From the NCBI RefSeq assembly GCF_018717645.1, contig NZ_JAFLHG010000004.1, positions 1 through 64,000 of the forward strand: 64,000 bases of DNA. Direction: 5' to 3'. Positions 37,145 through 43,629 of the stretch are shown piece by piece. The first letter of the stretch is position 1. Every line of letters begins with the position of its first letter. Origin of the DNA: Microbacterium flavum. Its GTDB lineage: Bacteria > Actinomycetota > Actinomycetes > Actinomycetales > Microbacteriaceae. The notes under the pieces were generated by a model, which was not told the origin of the DNA, did no database searches, and saw nothing but the letters and a program-made list of their open reading frames with translations. The translations under genes and the position numbers were made by a program.

Positions 37145-38215
37145 CTAGTTCAGGTGTCCCGGAAACCACTCGGCGGCCGTCACCGTGGCCACCCGTTCCA
37201 CGCCGTCTGCGTCCCCAACGACCAGGACATCGCCGTACGTCGTCACACGAAGCATCACGTCATCGGCAATGCGCGACGCGAACGGCACCTGTCGCCGCTC
37301 GCCCGAGTCGAGGTCGGCGATCTCGTCGCCCTCAACTCCGTAGAAATGCGGGGTGAAGAAACCGCGAGCGACGTCGCTCACGGGGTCGGGGCCGAGGTAG
37401 CCGAGCAGACGAGGCGTTGCACCGATGAATCCGCCAACGGCTCCGTCCGAGTCGATCCACAACTCGCGGCCGCGCGGCTCGACGGCCGTCCAGGCGCGCA
37501 ACTTGTCGGCGAAGTCGCCAGCGACGTTGGCGCGCACAGACTCCATCGTGTCGGGGTGCACCACGTCTCCAGCGCGGGTCATGCGGTAGCGCAGCTCCGG
37601 GATGGGACCGACCCAGGTGCCCCCGATGCTCGGGCGTGGCAAGTCCTCCGGGGCGTCGAGCGGGGCGGACTCGGGGACGGCAGGAATCGTCGCAGACGCA
37701 CTCGGCGCGGCCTCCACGGGATGGCGCCCGGTACGCAGATCACTCAGTCGCTCGATCAGCGCGTCGATGCGCCCAGCGATGTGCATATCGCTGGAATGCA
37801 CGAAACCGCGCACGACCTTCGCCGCCTCCTCGAGCTGGGCCGTCGTCGGATCGTCACCGAAGTGGAACCAGGTGTTTCTCGTGGCGAGGATCTTTTTCGC
37901 GGCTGTCTGCTTCTGGAACTGCCCGCCGAACACGGTCAAATACGGCGAATCCTGCTCGTGGATGTAATCGCGGAGAATCACCCCAGGATCCTGCGGCTCG
38001 AAGCGGTGGTTGGGTCGCCAGTTCTTCGGGTCCGAGTCCTTCAGCTCGCTGATGCGGGCCGCGAACCACTGCGACCCCAACGATTCCCGTAGCGTGAAGT
38101 GGCTTGTGACGTAGAGATCCCACCCGAATGCGCGCATGAGGGTGAAGTAGCCCTTGATGAGTTCGCCAGGCGTCTCGTCCTCGGGCAGGGCGATAGAGAC
38201 GTCGACGCCGCTCAT
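37145..38215 (-). CDS. HEPN-motif protein of defence operon (Swt1-like)
   Basis: The 356-residue protein has an all-helical N-terminal half (about 15-155) containing ATRNTWFHFGD, an exact RNxxxH HEPN RNase motif (Arg113, Asn114, His118). A helical stretch SSDMHIAGRIDALIERLSDL follows. The C-terminal half (about 185-356) is beta-rich and unassigned. It resembles Swt1-family HEPN proteins that accompany phage-defence ATPases; this is a motif-level call. It overlaps the upstream 197-aa gene by 4 bp and precedes the helicase by 22 bp. Confidence 0.6.
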   Translation of the reverse strand: MSGVDVSIALPEDETPGELIKGYFTLMRAFGWDLYVTSHFTLRESLGSQWFAARISELKDSDPKNWRPNHRFEPQDPGVILRDYIHEQDSPYLTVFGGQFQKQTAAKKILATRNTWFHFGDDPTTAQLEEAAKVVRGFVHSSDMHIAGRIDALIERLSDLRTGRHPVEAAPSASATIPAVPESAPLDAPEDLPRPSIGGTWVGPIPELRYRMTRAGDVVHPDTMESVRANVAGDFADKLRAWTAVEPRGRELWIDSDGAVGGFIGATPRLLGYLGPDPVSDVARGFFTPHFYGVEGDEIADLDSGERRQVPFASRIADDVMLRVTTYGDVLVVGDADGVERVATVTAAEWFPGHLN

Positions 38216-38805
38216 GCGTTCGGGCCTTCCACTGATTCCTTGCCGTAGCCGGTCATGATCGGCACGACGCGCGTGAGCGCGTAGACAGCGAACAACGCTG
38301 ACGGATCAGCGACGGGCACCTCGATGGCCGGCTCGGTCTTGAAGCGCGTCGAGCTCGGCAGCAGCACGCCATACGTGCCCGTGCGCGTCGCTCCGAGGTC
38401 GGCAAGCATGCCGTGCGCGTCGCCGCCCGCCCACTCGCTGATCTGCGCCCACTCCACCGCCGCGCCGGTGGCTCTACCGGTCTTCCCGTAGCGGAGCGCG
38501 CGAATCCGCGCGACGAGCTTGTCGTCGATCAGCTTGGGCGAGATCGCTCCTGCGTCCTCCAGCCGTTCATAGTCGGATGGGCCCGAGAGCAGCTCGGCGA
38601 AGCCGAGCGAGATCTCGTCGCTGTCGTCCCAGTGGACCAGCGAGACCTGTGCGCGAAGGCCGTCGTCCGCCTTAAGGTTGGCGAGCAACGCGTGCGCCGG
38701 ACGCTCCTGCCGATCGCCGTGCCACTGGCTCGGCGGGACGACCGCGATCGCGTGCTCGCCATCGATCACCTCGACACTCACCGTCCCCACCGTGAAGGTG
38801 TTCAT
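38212..38805 (-). CDS. Hypothetical protein, first gene of defence operon
   Basis: The 197-residue protein is not recognised. It reads as a mixed alpha/beta cytoplasmic protein (FTVGTVSVEVIDGEHAIAVV, DSDEISLGFAELLSGPSDYERLE) with no membrane segment. The start at ATG 38805 has AGGAAGG 12 bases upstream; the remaining 118 codons of the open frame before it are not protein-like. Its last four bases overlap the HEPN gene start, so it belongs to the same operon. It could be an antitoxin-like or sensor component. Confidence 0.6.
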   Translation of the reverse strand: MNTFTVGTVSVEVIDGEHAIAVVPPSQWHGDRQERPAHALLANLKADDGLRAQVSLVHWDDSDEISLGFAELLSGPSDYERLEDAGAISPKLIDDKLVARIRALRYGKTGRATGAAVEWAQISEWAGGDAHGMLADLGATRTGTYGVLLPSSTRFKTEPAIEVPVADPSALFAVYALTRVVPIMTGYGKESVEGPNA

Positions 38806-39252
38806 GTTGCGCGTTGCCTTCCTTCTGCAGATCCTCCGCTGGGTCCTCCGTGCGAAGTCTTCCAAGCTATGCCGTAGCTCCGACAAGACCCCAGTGATCA
38901 ATGCGAGCAACGACGCCTGCTCGCTCCCAGGACGCCCAAGACGACGTCTAAAGACAACCAAGAAGCGACTACCTACATGTAACCGTAGCGAAGCGGTTAT
39001 CCGTCGACGACGGACGAGACCTCGCGCGAGATCGCCGTCACTGTGGCCACTTCCGACCACCTTTGACGAGTACAGTCGCTTTCGGTGACCCAGGCTAAAC
39101 GGCGCAGCCGGTCCCGCGAACTGTCGCTCCCGCCATCGTTCAGGAACCACGACGGACACACCTGTTGGCTGGCTCCGGTTCCCCGACGGCCAAGCCGGCG
39201 GCCGATCTGCACGTGTCCCAGCGTCGCCGGTACGATGAGCCAGGGAGGCCGC
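38806..39252. promoter_or_regulatory. Divergent control region of defence operon
   Basis: This gene-free stretch of about 450 bp separates the minus-strand defence operon from the plus-strand antitoxin/zeta-like pair. Around 38972-39000 lie TACATGTAA and a hairpin TAACCG-8-CGGTTA, possible operators. The TACATGTAA string recurs before the AbiE-like pair (47515-47530). No clear sigma-70 promoter could be fixed by eye. Confidence 0.35.
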
Positions 39253-39498
39253 GTGGCTCGGATATCGGCATGGCGCGTCAATGACGCTGTCGCCTACGAG
39301 GCGATGCGCGAGTCCGCGACGTTGCTTACGAGCCTGCTTCTGCAGTCTTCCATCGAGAGCTCGGAACCCTCAGCAGCTGCGTTGTCCGAGCTTCAGCAGC
39401 TGCATCGAGACATCCTCGACGTGGATGGACACGACCGCGCGGCCGTGAACTCGCTCGCCGACCGAATCGCCCTTCGGATTGCGGAGTTGACGCCTTGA
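39253..39498 (+). CDS. Putative antitoxin paired with zeta-like toxin
   Basis: The 81-residue, mostly helical protein starts VARISAWRVNDAVAYEAM and contains ESATLLTSLLLQSS and SELQQLHRDILDVDG. GTG 39253 is preceded by GGGAGG; an ATG at 39235 is an alternative with no ribosome-binding site. It overlaps the zeta-like gene by 4 bp (TTGA). The small helical protein directly before a zeta-type gene is the usual epsilon-like antitoxin arrangement, but I cannot assign a named family. Confidence 0.55.
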   Translation: MARISAWRVNDAVAYEAMRESATLLTSLLLQSSIESSEPSAAALSELQQLHRDILDVDGHDRAAVNSLADRIALRIAELTP

Positions 39499-40511
39499 CC
39501 GGCTGGGAGCTCGATTCGAGTGAGCGCGACGCGATACAGGCGCGCGATGTCCTTCCTCTGGTCTTTCAGAGCTCGACCCACCCTGAAGAGTCACCATCTC
39601 TCACCCTGCTGGCTGGCCAGCCTGGGACTGCACGTGAGAGGGCGATCCGGACTCTGATCGTCGATCACGATCAAGCGCCAGCCGTTGTGGGCGCCGATGA
39701 TCTGCGCGCGTTTCACCCGCGCTTCGCTGAGCTTTCCGTCGCCAGCGCACCTGAGTCACTCGACGCCGTCACCCGAGCAACAGCGGTATGGATGCGCGAC
39801 TGCATACGCTACGCCCGAGAGAACAAGCGATCCCTGGTACTCGGGGGAGCGTTTCAGGACCCCGCTGTGGCGGTCGCAACGACCGAACGCTTCGCGGCGG
39901 CGGGATTTCAGACGCGCGTCGTGATCGTCGCATCACGGCGAGCCGAGAGTCTTCTCTCGGTCGCATCCCTCTACCTGGCCAACGCTCACGCCGGCAAGCT
40001 TGCACGGCTCGTCAGCCGAGAAGCCCACGACCGCGCATTCGAGGCGACCCGCGCTCTCGCCGAGGCAACCGTGAACTCCGCTTCCGTCAGCCGTCTGACG
40101 GTGATCGGCCGCGACGGCAACTCAGTGTTCGACGCGCACCGCGCTGACGGTGACGCGGCGTTCGTGGGCGGCGTTGGAGCGCTCGAGTCAGAGCAGGCCG
40201 CACGCCTGAGTCGGTTCGACGCCACGCAGTGGCTCAGCGAGCTGCACCACGCGACCGACTTCGCGCTGACGCGTCGCGATCTTCCCCGTGGCGTTACCGA
40301 GCTGCTCTTCGAGTTGCATGAAGTCGCTCTCCGCGAGGTCATCCCCGAGCTGTACGTGCCCAGCGACGGCAAGTTCGTCAGCACCATCGAACGGAAGACG
40401 GCGGCGCGCCTGAGCGAGCTGCAGCGTTCGCTGCCACGCGAGCAGGCCGTCGACCTCGCCGCGCCCGTCATCTCTCCGAAAAGCCCGGAGCGGGGCGGCA
40501 TTTCGCGCTGA
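39495..40511 (+). CDS. Zeta-toxin-like protein with degenerate P-loop
   Basis: The 338-residue protein follows the zeta toxin layout: P-loop region (LLAGQPGTARERAIR, 39-53), ADDLRAFHPRF, VLGGAFQDP and RVVIVASRRAESLLSVASLY. Zeta toxins phosphorylate UDP-N-acetylglucosamine. Normal members have GQPGxGK[TS] at the P-loop; here the Lys-Ser/Thr is replaced by Ala-Arg-Glu. It may therefore be inactive or altered. The start is TTG 39495 overlapping the antitoxin stop. Confidence 0.7.
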   Translation: MTGWELDSSERDAIQARDVLPLVFQSSTHPEESPSLTLLAGQPGTARERAIRTLIVDHDQAPAVVGADDLRAFHPRFAELSVASAPESLDAVTRATAVWMRDCIRYARENKRSLVLGGAFQDPAVAVATTERFAAAGFQTRVVIVASRRAESLLSVASLYLANAHAGKLARLVSREAHDRAFEATRALAEATVNSASVSRLTVIGRDGNSVFDAHRADGDAAFVGGVGALESEQAARLSRFDATQWLSELHHATDFALTRRDLPRGVTELLFELHEVALREVIPELYVPSDGKFVSTIERKTAARLSELQRSLPREQAVDLAAPVISPKSPERGGISR

Positions 40512-40697
40512 CGCCACTCTCGCGTGCGCCAACTCCTCCCGGATCCTCCTGGTAGTGGCTCACAACGCGACCGGAGGCGCGAGCAGTGCCGAGTGCGAGG
40601 ATTACCGGACTGAGCGCAGCGAGGGAGGATATGCCGCAGGGCCGGAACGGAGCGCGCCGGAGGTCGCTACGATCGGCCGCCAGGACCGATCCGCCTC

Positions 40698-40961
40698 CTA
40701 CTCCCCCGAGAGCTCAGCAAGCTTCTGGATCAAGGGCCGTCGGTCCGCGAGCGGTTCAGTGATTAGCATCCGGATGACTCCGCGGAAGATCTCGACATCC
40801 GGCATCGGCAACTGTCGATCAAGCGGCGCAACACACCACGCCACGTCCTCTTCGACGTCGTACCCCGGCTCGTTGTCGGGCTTGTCGGGGTAATACATGA
40901 ACGCGCTGATGGCAGTGCGGTAGAGCACCTTCTCGGCGCGGTCTCGGTCGATGGCGCTCAT
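40698..40961 (-). CDS. Small hypothetical protein (87 aa)
   Basis: A short acidic/polar protein (MSAIDRDRAEKVLYRTAIS, YDVEEDVAWCVAPLDRQLP) without known domain, signal peptide or membrane helix. Its start overlaps the upstream coiled-coil gene by 4 bp (ATGA at 40958), which supports that it is a true gene in the small regulatory operon that begins with the HTH gene at 42834. Confidence 0.55.
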   Translation of the reverse strand: MSAIDRDRAEKVLYRTAISAFMYYPDKPDNEPGYDVEEDVAWCVAPLDRQLPMPDVEIFRGVIRMLITEPLADRRPLIQKLAELSGE

Positions 40962-41857
40962 CGGCTCAGTCCTGTCGTGTTGGGTTGATGCAGCATCGGA
41001 TGCGGGGCGACGGGGTCCAGATGATCAACGCGCCGCTGCTCCTCGCGGTGGCGGAGGCGATCGTTGACTTGCTTCGCGATGGCGTCCATCCGTGCCTCCT
41101 CGATCTGCTGCGGCGTCAGGCTCGGCTTCGGCTTGGGGCCGGGAGCCACACGGTTGAGTTCCTTCCGCAGACGCGCGAGCTCCTCTTGCTGCTCAGCCAG
41201 CGTGTAGGTCGCGCGCGCCTTGAGGCAGTCTCGCTTCCACGCCGCCAGTAGTTCCGGCGGCGTCACGAAGATCTCCATCATGGTCATGAGTTCCTCTTCG
41301 GTCCAGGTTCGTGAGAAGAAGGCGTCGGCAGCGACGCGGTTGGCTTTGCGCTCGTCGCGAGGTACGCGATGGAGACGCTGCGTCGGCAGGCCGGCCGCTC
41401 GGCGCCGCTTTTCGCGGTCGCGCCACGCACGATGGGAGGCTTTCTGCTTCTCCTTGTTGCGGGCGTAGTACTCGCGACGGCGCGCACGCTGTTCCTCGGC
41501 ATGCTCCGCGTAGTACTCGCGTCGGCGCTCGCGGTGCTTCTCGGCGTTGTCGCGATACTTGTCGCGCAGCCGCGCATTGACCTGATCCTTGTGCGAATCG
41601 CGCCAGCGCTGGTTGCGCTCGCGCTTGCCCGCCCGATACGCCTCGGGGTCCTTCTCGCGCTGCTCGGCGCGGTACTGGCGCTGGTAGTCGAGGTACTCGT
41701 CGCGATGTGCCGCGTAATACTCGCGCGCGTACTCGCGGCGCCGCTCCTTCCGCTGCTTCTCCCTCTCGTATAGGGCAGCGCGAGCATGCGCGATCTGAAG
41801 GCGGAGGTCCTCGTTCGCTCGCTGGAGCCGTTCAGCATCGTCGACCACAGTGATCAC
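40958..41857 (-). CDS. Highly charged helical repeat protein
   Basis: The 299-residue protein is dominated between about residues 30 and 165 by Arg/Glu/Tyr-rich repeats of 14-18 residues (RREYAREYYAAHRDEY, HRERRREYYAEHAEEQ, RARRREYYARNKEKQ). These predict a long single alpha helix or coiled coil. After VPRDERKANRVAADAFFSRTWTEEE, the C-terminal part has a second coiled-coil-like stretch (AEQQEELARLRKELNR). No enzymatic motif is visible. It overlaps its neighbours by 4 bp on both sides. Role unknown; it may bind nucleic acid through its high positive charge. Confidence 0.65.
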   Translation of the reverse strand: MITVVDDAERLQRANEDLRLQIAHARAALYEREKQRKERRREYAREYYAAHRDEYLDYQRQYRAEQREKDPEAYRAGKRERNQRWRDSHKDQVNARLRDKYRDNAEKHRERRREYYAEHAEEQRARRREYYARNKEKQKASHRAWRDREKRRRAAGLPTQRLHRVPRDERKANRVAADAFFSRTWTEEELMTMMEIFVTPPELLAAWKRDCLKARATYTLAEQQEELARLRKELNRVAPGPKPKPSLTPQQIEEARMDAIAKQVNDRLRHREEQRRVDHLDPVAPHPMLHQPNTTGLSR

Positions 41858-42324
41858 CTCACGAACGAAGCAGTGGATGCCGGTGGCGACCAGATAGCGT
41901 CAAGCAGCGATTCGGCGGGCGCGAAGCGGTCGCGCAACGTGCGCGGAGGCGCGAGCGGGAAGCGTCGATCGGCCTCTGCTGCCGACCGCTTGCCCTTCGG
42001 GAAGTACTCGTGGAAGAGCAGGCAGTGCGGGTCGACGGTGACCCAATGGCATTGGACGCCCCACCAGACTGTGAGATCGAGCTCAGCTTCCTCGACTGAG
42101 TTCGCCCAGACGCCGGCGACATGTCCGTCGACGAATTGGGCAGTGTGCCACTCGTGCGCACCGGGATGGATGCCGCGGACTGCCAGTGCTTCGTCGATCA
42201 GCGCACGTCGGATGCGGCAGTCCTCGTCGGTCGCGCGGTCGCCGCGGATCGGAGCGGCCGACCGGATACGTTCCCCCGCTTCCGCGAGACTCTCACCCTC
42301 GGCAGCTGCTGCGAGCGAGCTCAT
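41854..42324 (-). CDS. Hypothetical protein (156 aa)
   Basis: Starts MSSLAAAAEGESLAEAGERI at ATG 42324, overlapping the redoxin stop by 4 bp. The body (about 30-115) contains RRALIDEALAVRGIHPGAHEWHTAQF, AELDLTVWWGVQCHWVTVDPHCLLFHEYFP and a conserved-looking His/Trp/Cys content, and ends with a basic Pro-rich segment. No family is recognised. It lies in the middle of the HTH-redoxin-charged-protein operon. Confidence 0.55.
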   Translation of the reverse strand: MSSLAAAAEGESLAEAGERIRSAAPIRGDRATDEDCRIRRALIDEALAVRGIHPGAHEWHTAQFVDGHVAGVWANSVEEAELDLTVWWGVQCHWVTVDPHCLLFHEYFPKGKRSAAEADRRFPLAPPRTLRDRFAPAESLLDAIWSPPASTASFVR

Positions 42325-42614
42325 CGAAGGCTCCGGTGCTGGTCGGCGAGCGCGTCGATCCTGTCGGGACGAAAGCCGCACCAGTGGTCTTCGTCGGTGA
42401 CGACAACCACCGGCGCCTCGGTGTATCCAAGATCGTCTACGACGTACTCGCGCGCGGCGTCGTTGCTTCGGATGTCGACCTCGAGGAATCGGACGCCCTT
42501 TTCCGCGAGTACGCGCTTCGTGAGAACGCACCGGATGCACTCTGGTCCCGTTGTGTACACGGAGACGGCGCGCTCCGTTGATCGAAGACCGTTGGTCGAA
42601 GTCTCAGCGCGCAT
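42321..42614 (-). CDS. NrdH/glutaredoxin-like redoxin
   Basis: The 97-residue protein has a thioredoxin fold: AVSVYTTGPECIRCVLTKRVL with the redox CxxC (Cys-Ile-Arg-Cys), a cis-Pro strand EAPVVVV, and the NrdH-like end DEDHWCGFRPDRIDAL. NrdH proteins reduce ribonucleotide reductase; the ICE context suggests an element-specific redox role. The start at ATG 42614 has GGAGGGT nine bases upstream. The upstream HTH gene overlaps it by 11 bp. Confidence 0.72.
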   Translation of the reverse strand: MRAETSTNGLRSTERAVSVYTTGPECIRCVLTKRVLAEKGVRFLEVDIRSNDAAREYVVDDLGYTEAPVVVVTDEDHWCGFRPDRIDALADQHRSLR

Positions 42615-42834
42615 GGGAGCCACCCTCCCTCGCTCCGTCCTCGATCCACTTCTCGACCTCATCGAGCGCGTACACGACGATGCGTCCGAGCTTTCGGTAC
42701 CGCGGCCCCCTTCCCTCGTAGCGCCACATCGCGAGGGTGCTCTTGGTGACGCCGGGCAGGGCCGCAGCAAGTTCGTCCGGGCTCAGGAAGACGTGACTGA
42801 GACCGGCAGTGTCAGAGTTCATCGCTGTCGTCAT
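42604..42834 (-). CDS. MerR/excisionase-like helix-turn-helix protein
   Basis: The 76-residue protein is one winged HTH of the excisionase/AlpA type: FLSPDELAAALPGVTKSTLAMWRYEGRGPRYRKLGRIVVYALDEVEKWIEDGA. Such proteins direct the integrase toward excision or regulate nearby operons. AGGAGG lies eight bases before ATG 42834. It is the first gene of the small minus-strand operon (to 40698) and is divergent from the gene at 42950 across a dyad-rich 115-bp region. Confidence 0.75.
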   Translation of the reverse strand: MTTAMNSDTAGLSHVFLSPDELAAALPGVTKSTLAMWRYEGRGPRYRKLGRIVVYALDEVEKWIEDGAREGGSHAR

Positions 42835-42949
42835 GGAACTCGCCTCCTCATGCGGATTCGATTTGACGTTTGACAGCAGTACACTCCTAAGTCGTATCCT
42901 TAGTCAAGGGCTTCTGCAGAACTCGTGTCGAGTAGGACATGATGAGGGG
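42835..42949. promoter_or_regulatory. Divergent promoter region with dyad operators
   Basis: The AT-rich gap contains overlapping TTGAC boxes and the dyad CTAAG-7-CTTAG (about 42889-42905), flanked by TTGAC and GTCAA. This could be an operator for the adjacent HTH proteins and holds the promoters of both directions. Confidence 0.4.
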
Positions 42950-43540
42950 GTGAAGGTCGACGTGCGGACAATCGATGGCCAGACGATGTCGGCATCCGCC
43001 GTCTCGGAATCAGTGGGGTCGACACTGCGCATCGCTCCCGCGTTCGTCGCGACCGCCGTGGATGAGTCGACCGGCGTCGAGACGACGATCGAAGCGCATT
43101 ACAGCGCAGCCCGCGGCCGCTACGTCATCACCACGATCGTCAACCGGGCGATCGCTGACGACTTCAACGAAGACCGTTTGAAGCACGCAGCGCCGCAGGC
43201 GATTCTGCAGGTCGCGATCCCCCATTGCGTCGCACTTCAACTCGGCGACGATCCCAATGCGCCGTGGACGACGGTTGCGGATCTCACGACAGCGGAGGGC
43301 CGCATCATCCCGCCCTGGATGGCGCAGGCCGTCGTGAAGCGAGGGATGAAGGGCGAGCGATGGGAGGTCATCGAGATTCTCTATGGCACCGCCGCGCTGG
43401 CGGACCTCCCGCCGGTCAAGCTCATCGCCCTGGAACTGGACGTGCCCGAGCGCACCGCGTCGGATTGGGTCCAGAAAGCGCGGGCGGCGGGCTGGCTCGT
43501 GGGGATGACGTCGAATGTGGGCAGGCCCGCTGGCGCGTAG
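42950..43540 (+). CDS. Hypothetical protein with C-terminal HTH
   Basis: The 196-residue protein starts at GTG 42950 (VKVDVRTIDGQT) after GAGGGG. The first 130 residues are beta-rich and unassigned (SVGSTLRIAPAFVATAVDESTGVETTIEAHY). The last 45 residues form an HTH of the type used in phage-like regulators, LPPVKLIALELDVPERTASDWVQKARAAGWL. It is divergent from the excisionase-like gene. It probably is a DNA-binding regulator. Confidence 0.6.
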   Translation: MKVDVRTIDGQTMSASAVSESVGSTLRIAPAFVATAVDESTGVETTIEAHYSAARGRYVITTIVNRAIADDFNEDRLKHAAPQAILQVAIPHCVALQLGDDPNAPWTTVADLTTAEGRIIPPWMAQAVVKRGMKGERWEVIEILYGTAALADLPPVKLIALELDVPERTASDWVQKARAAGWLVGMTSNVGRPAGA

Positions 43541-43629
43541 CTTTCGCCTCGGGGCGCATCACTCACGTGTAGGTGGGGAAAGCGCCGACGACTTCGCGAG
43601 CGAGCTACTCATACGGAAGTATCGACACC

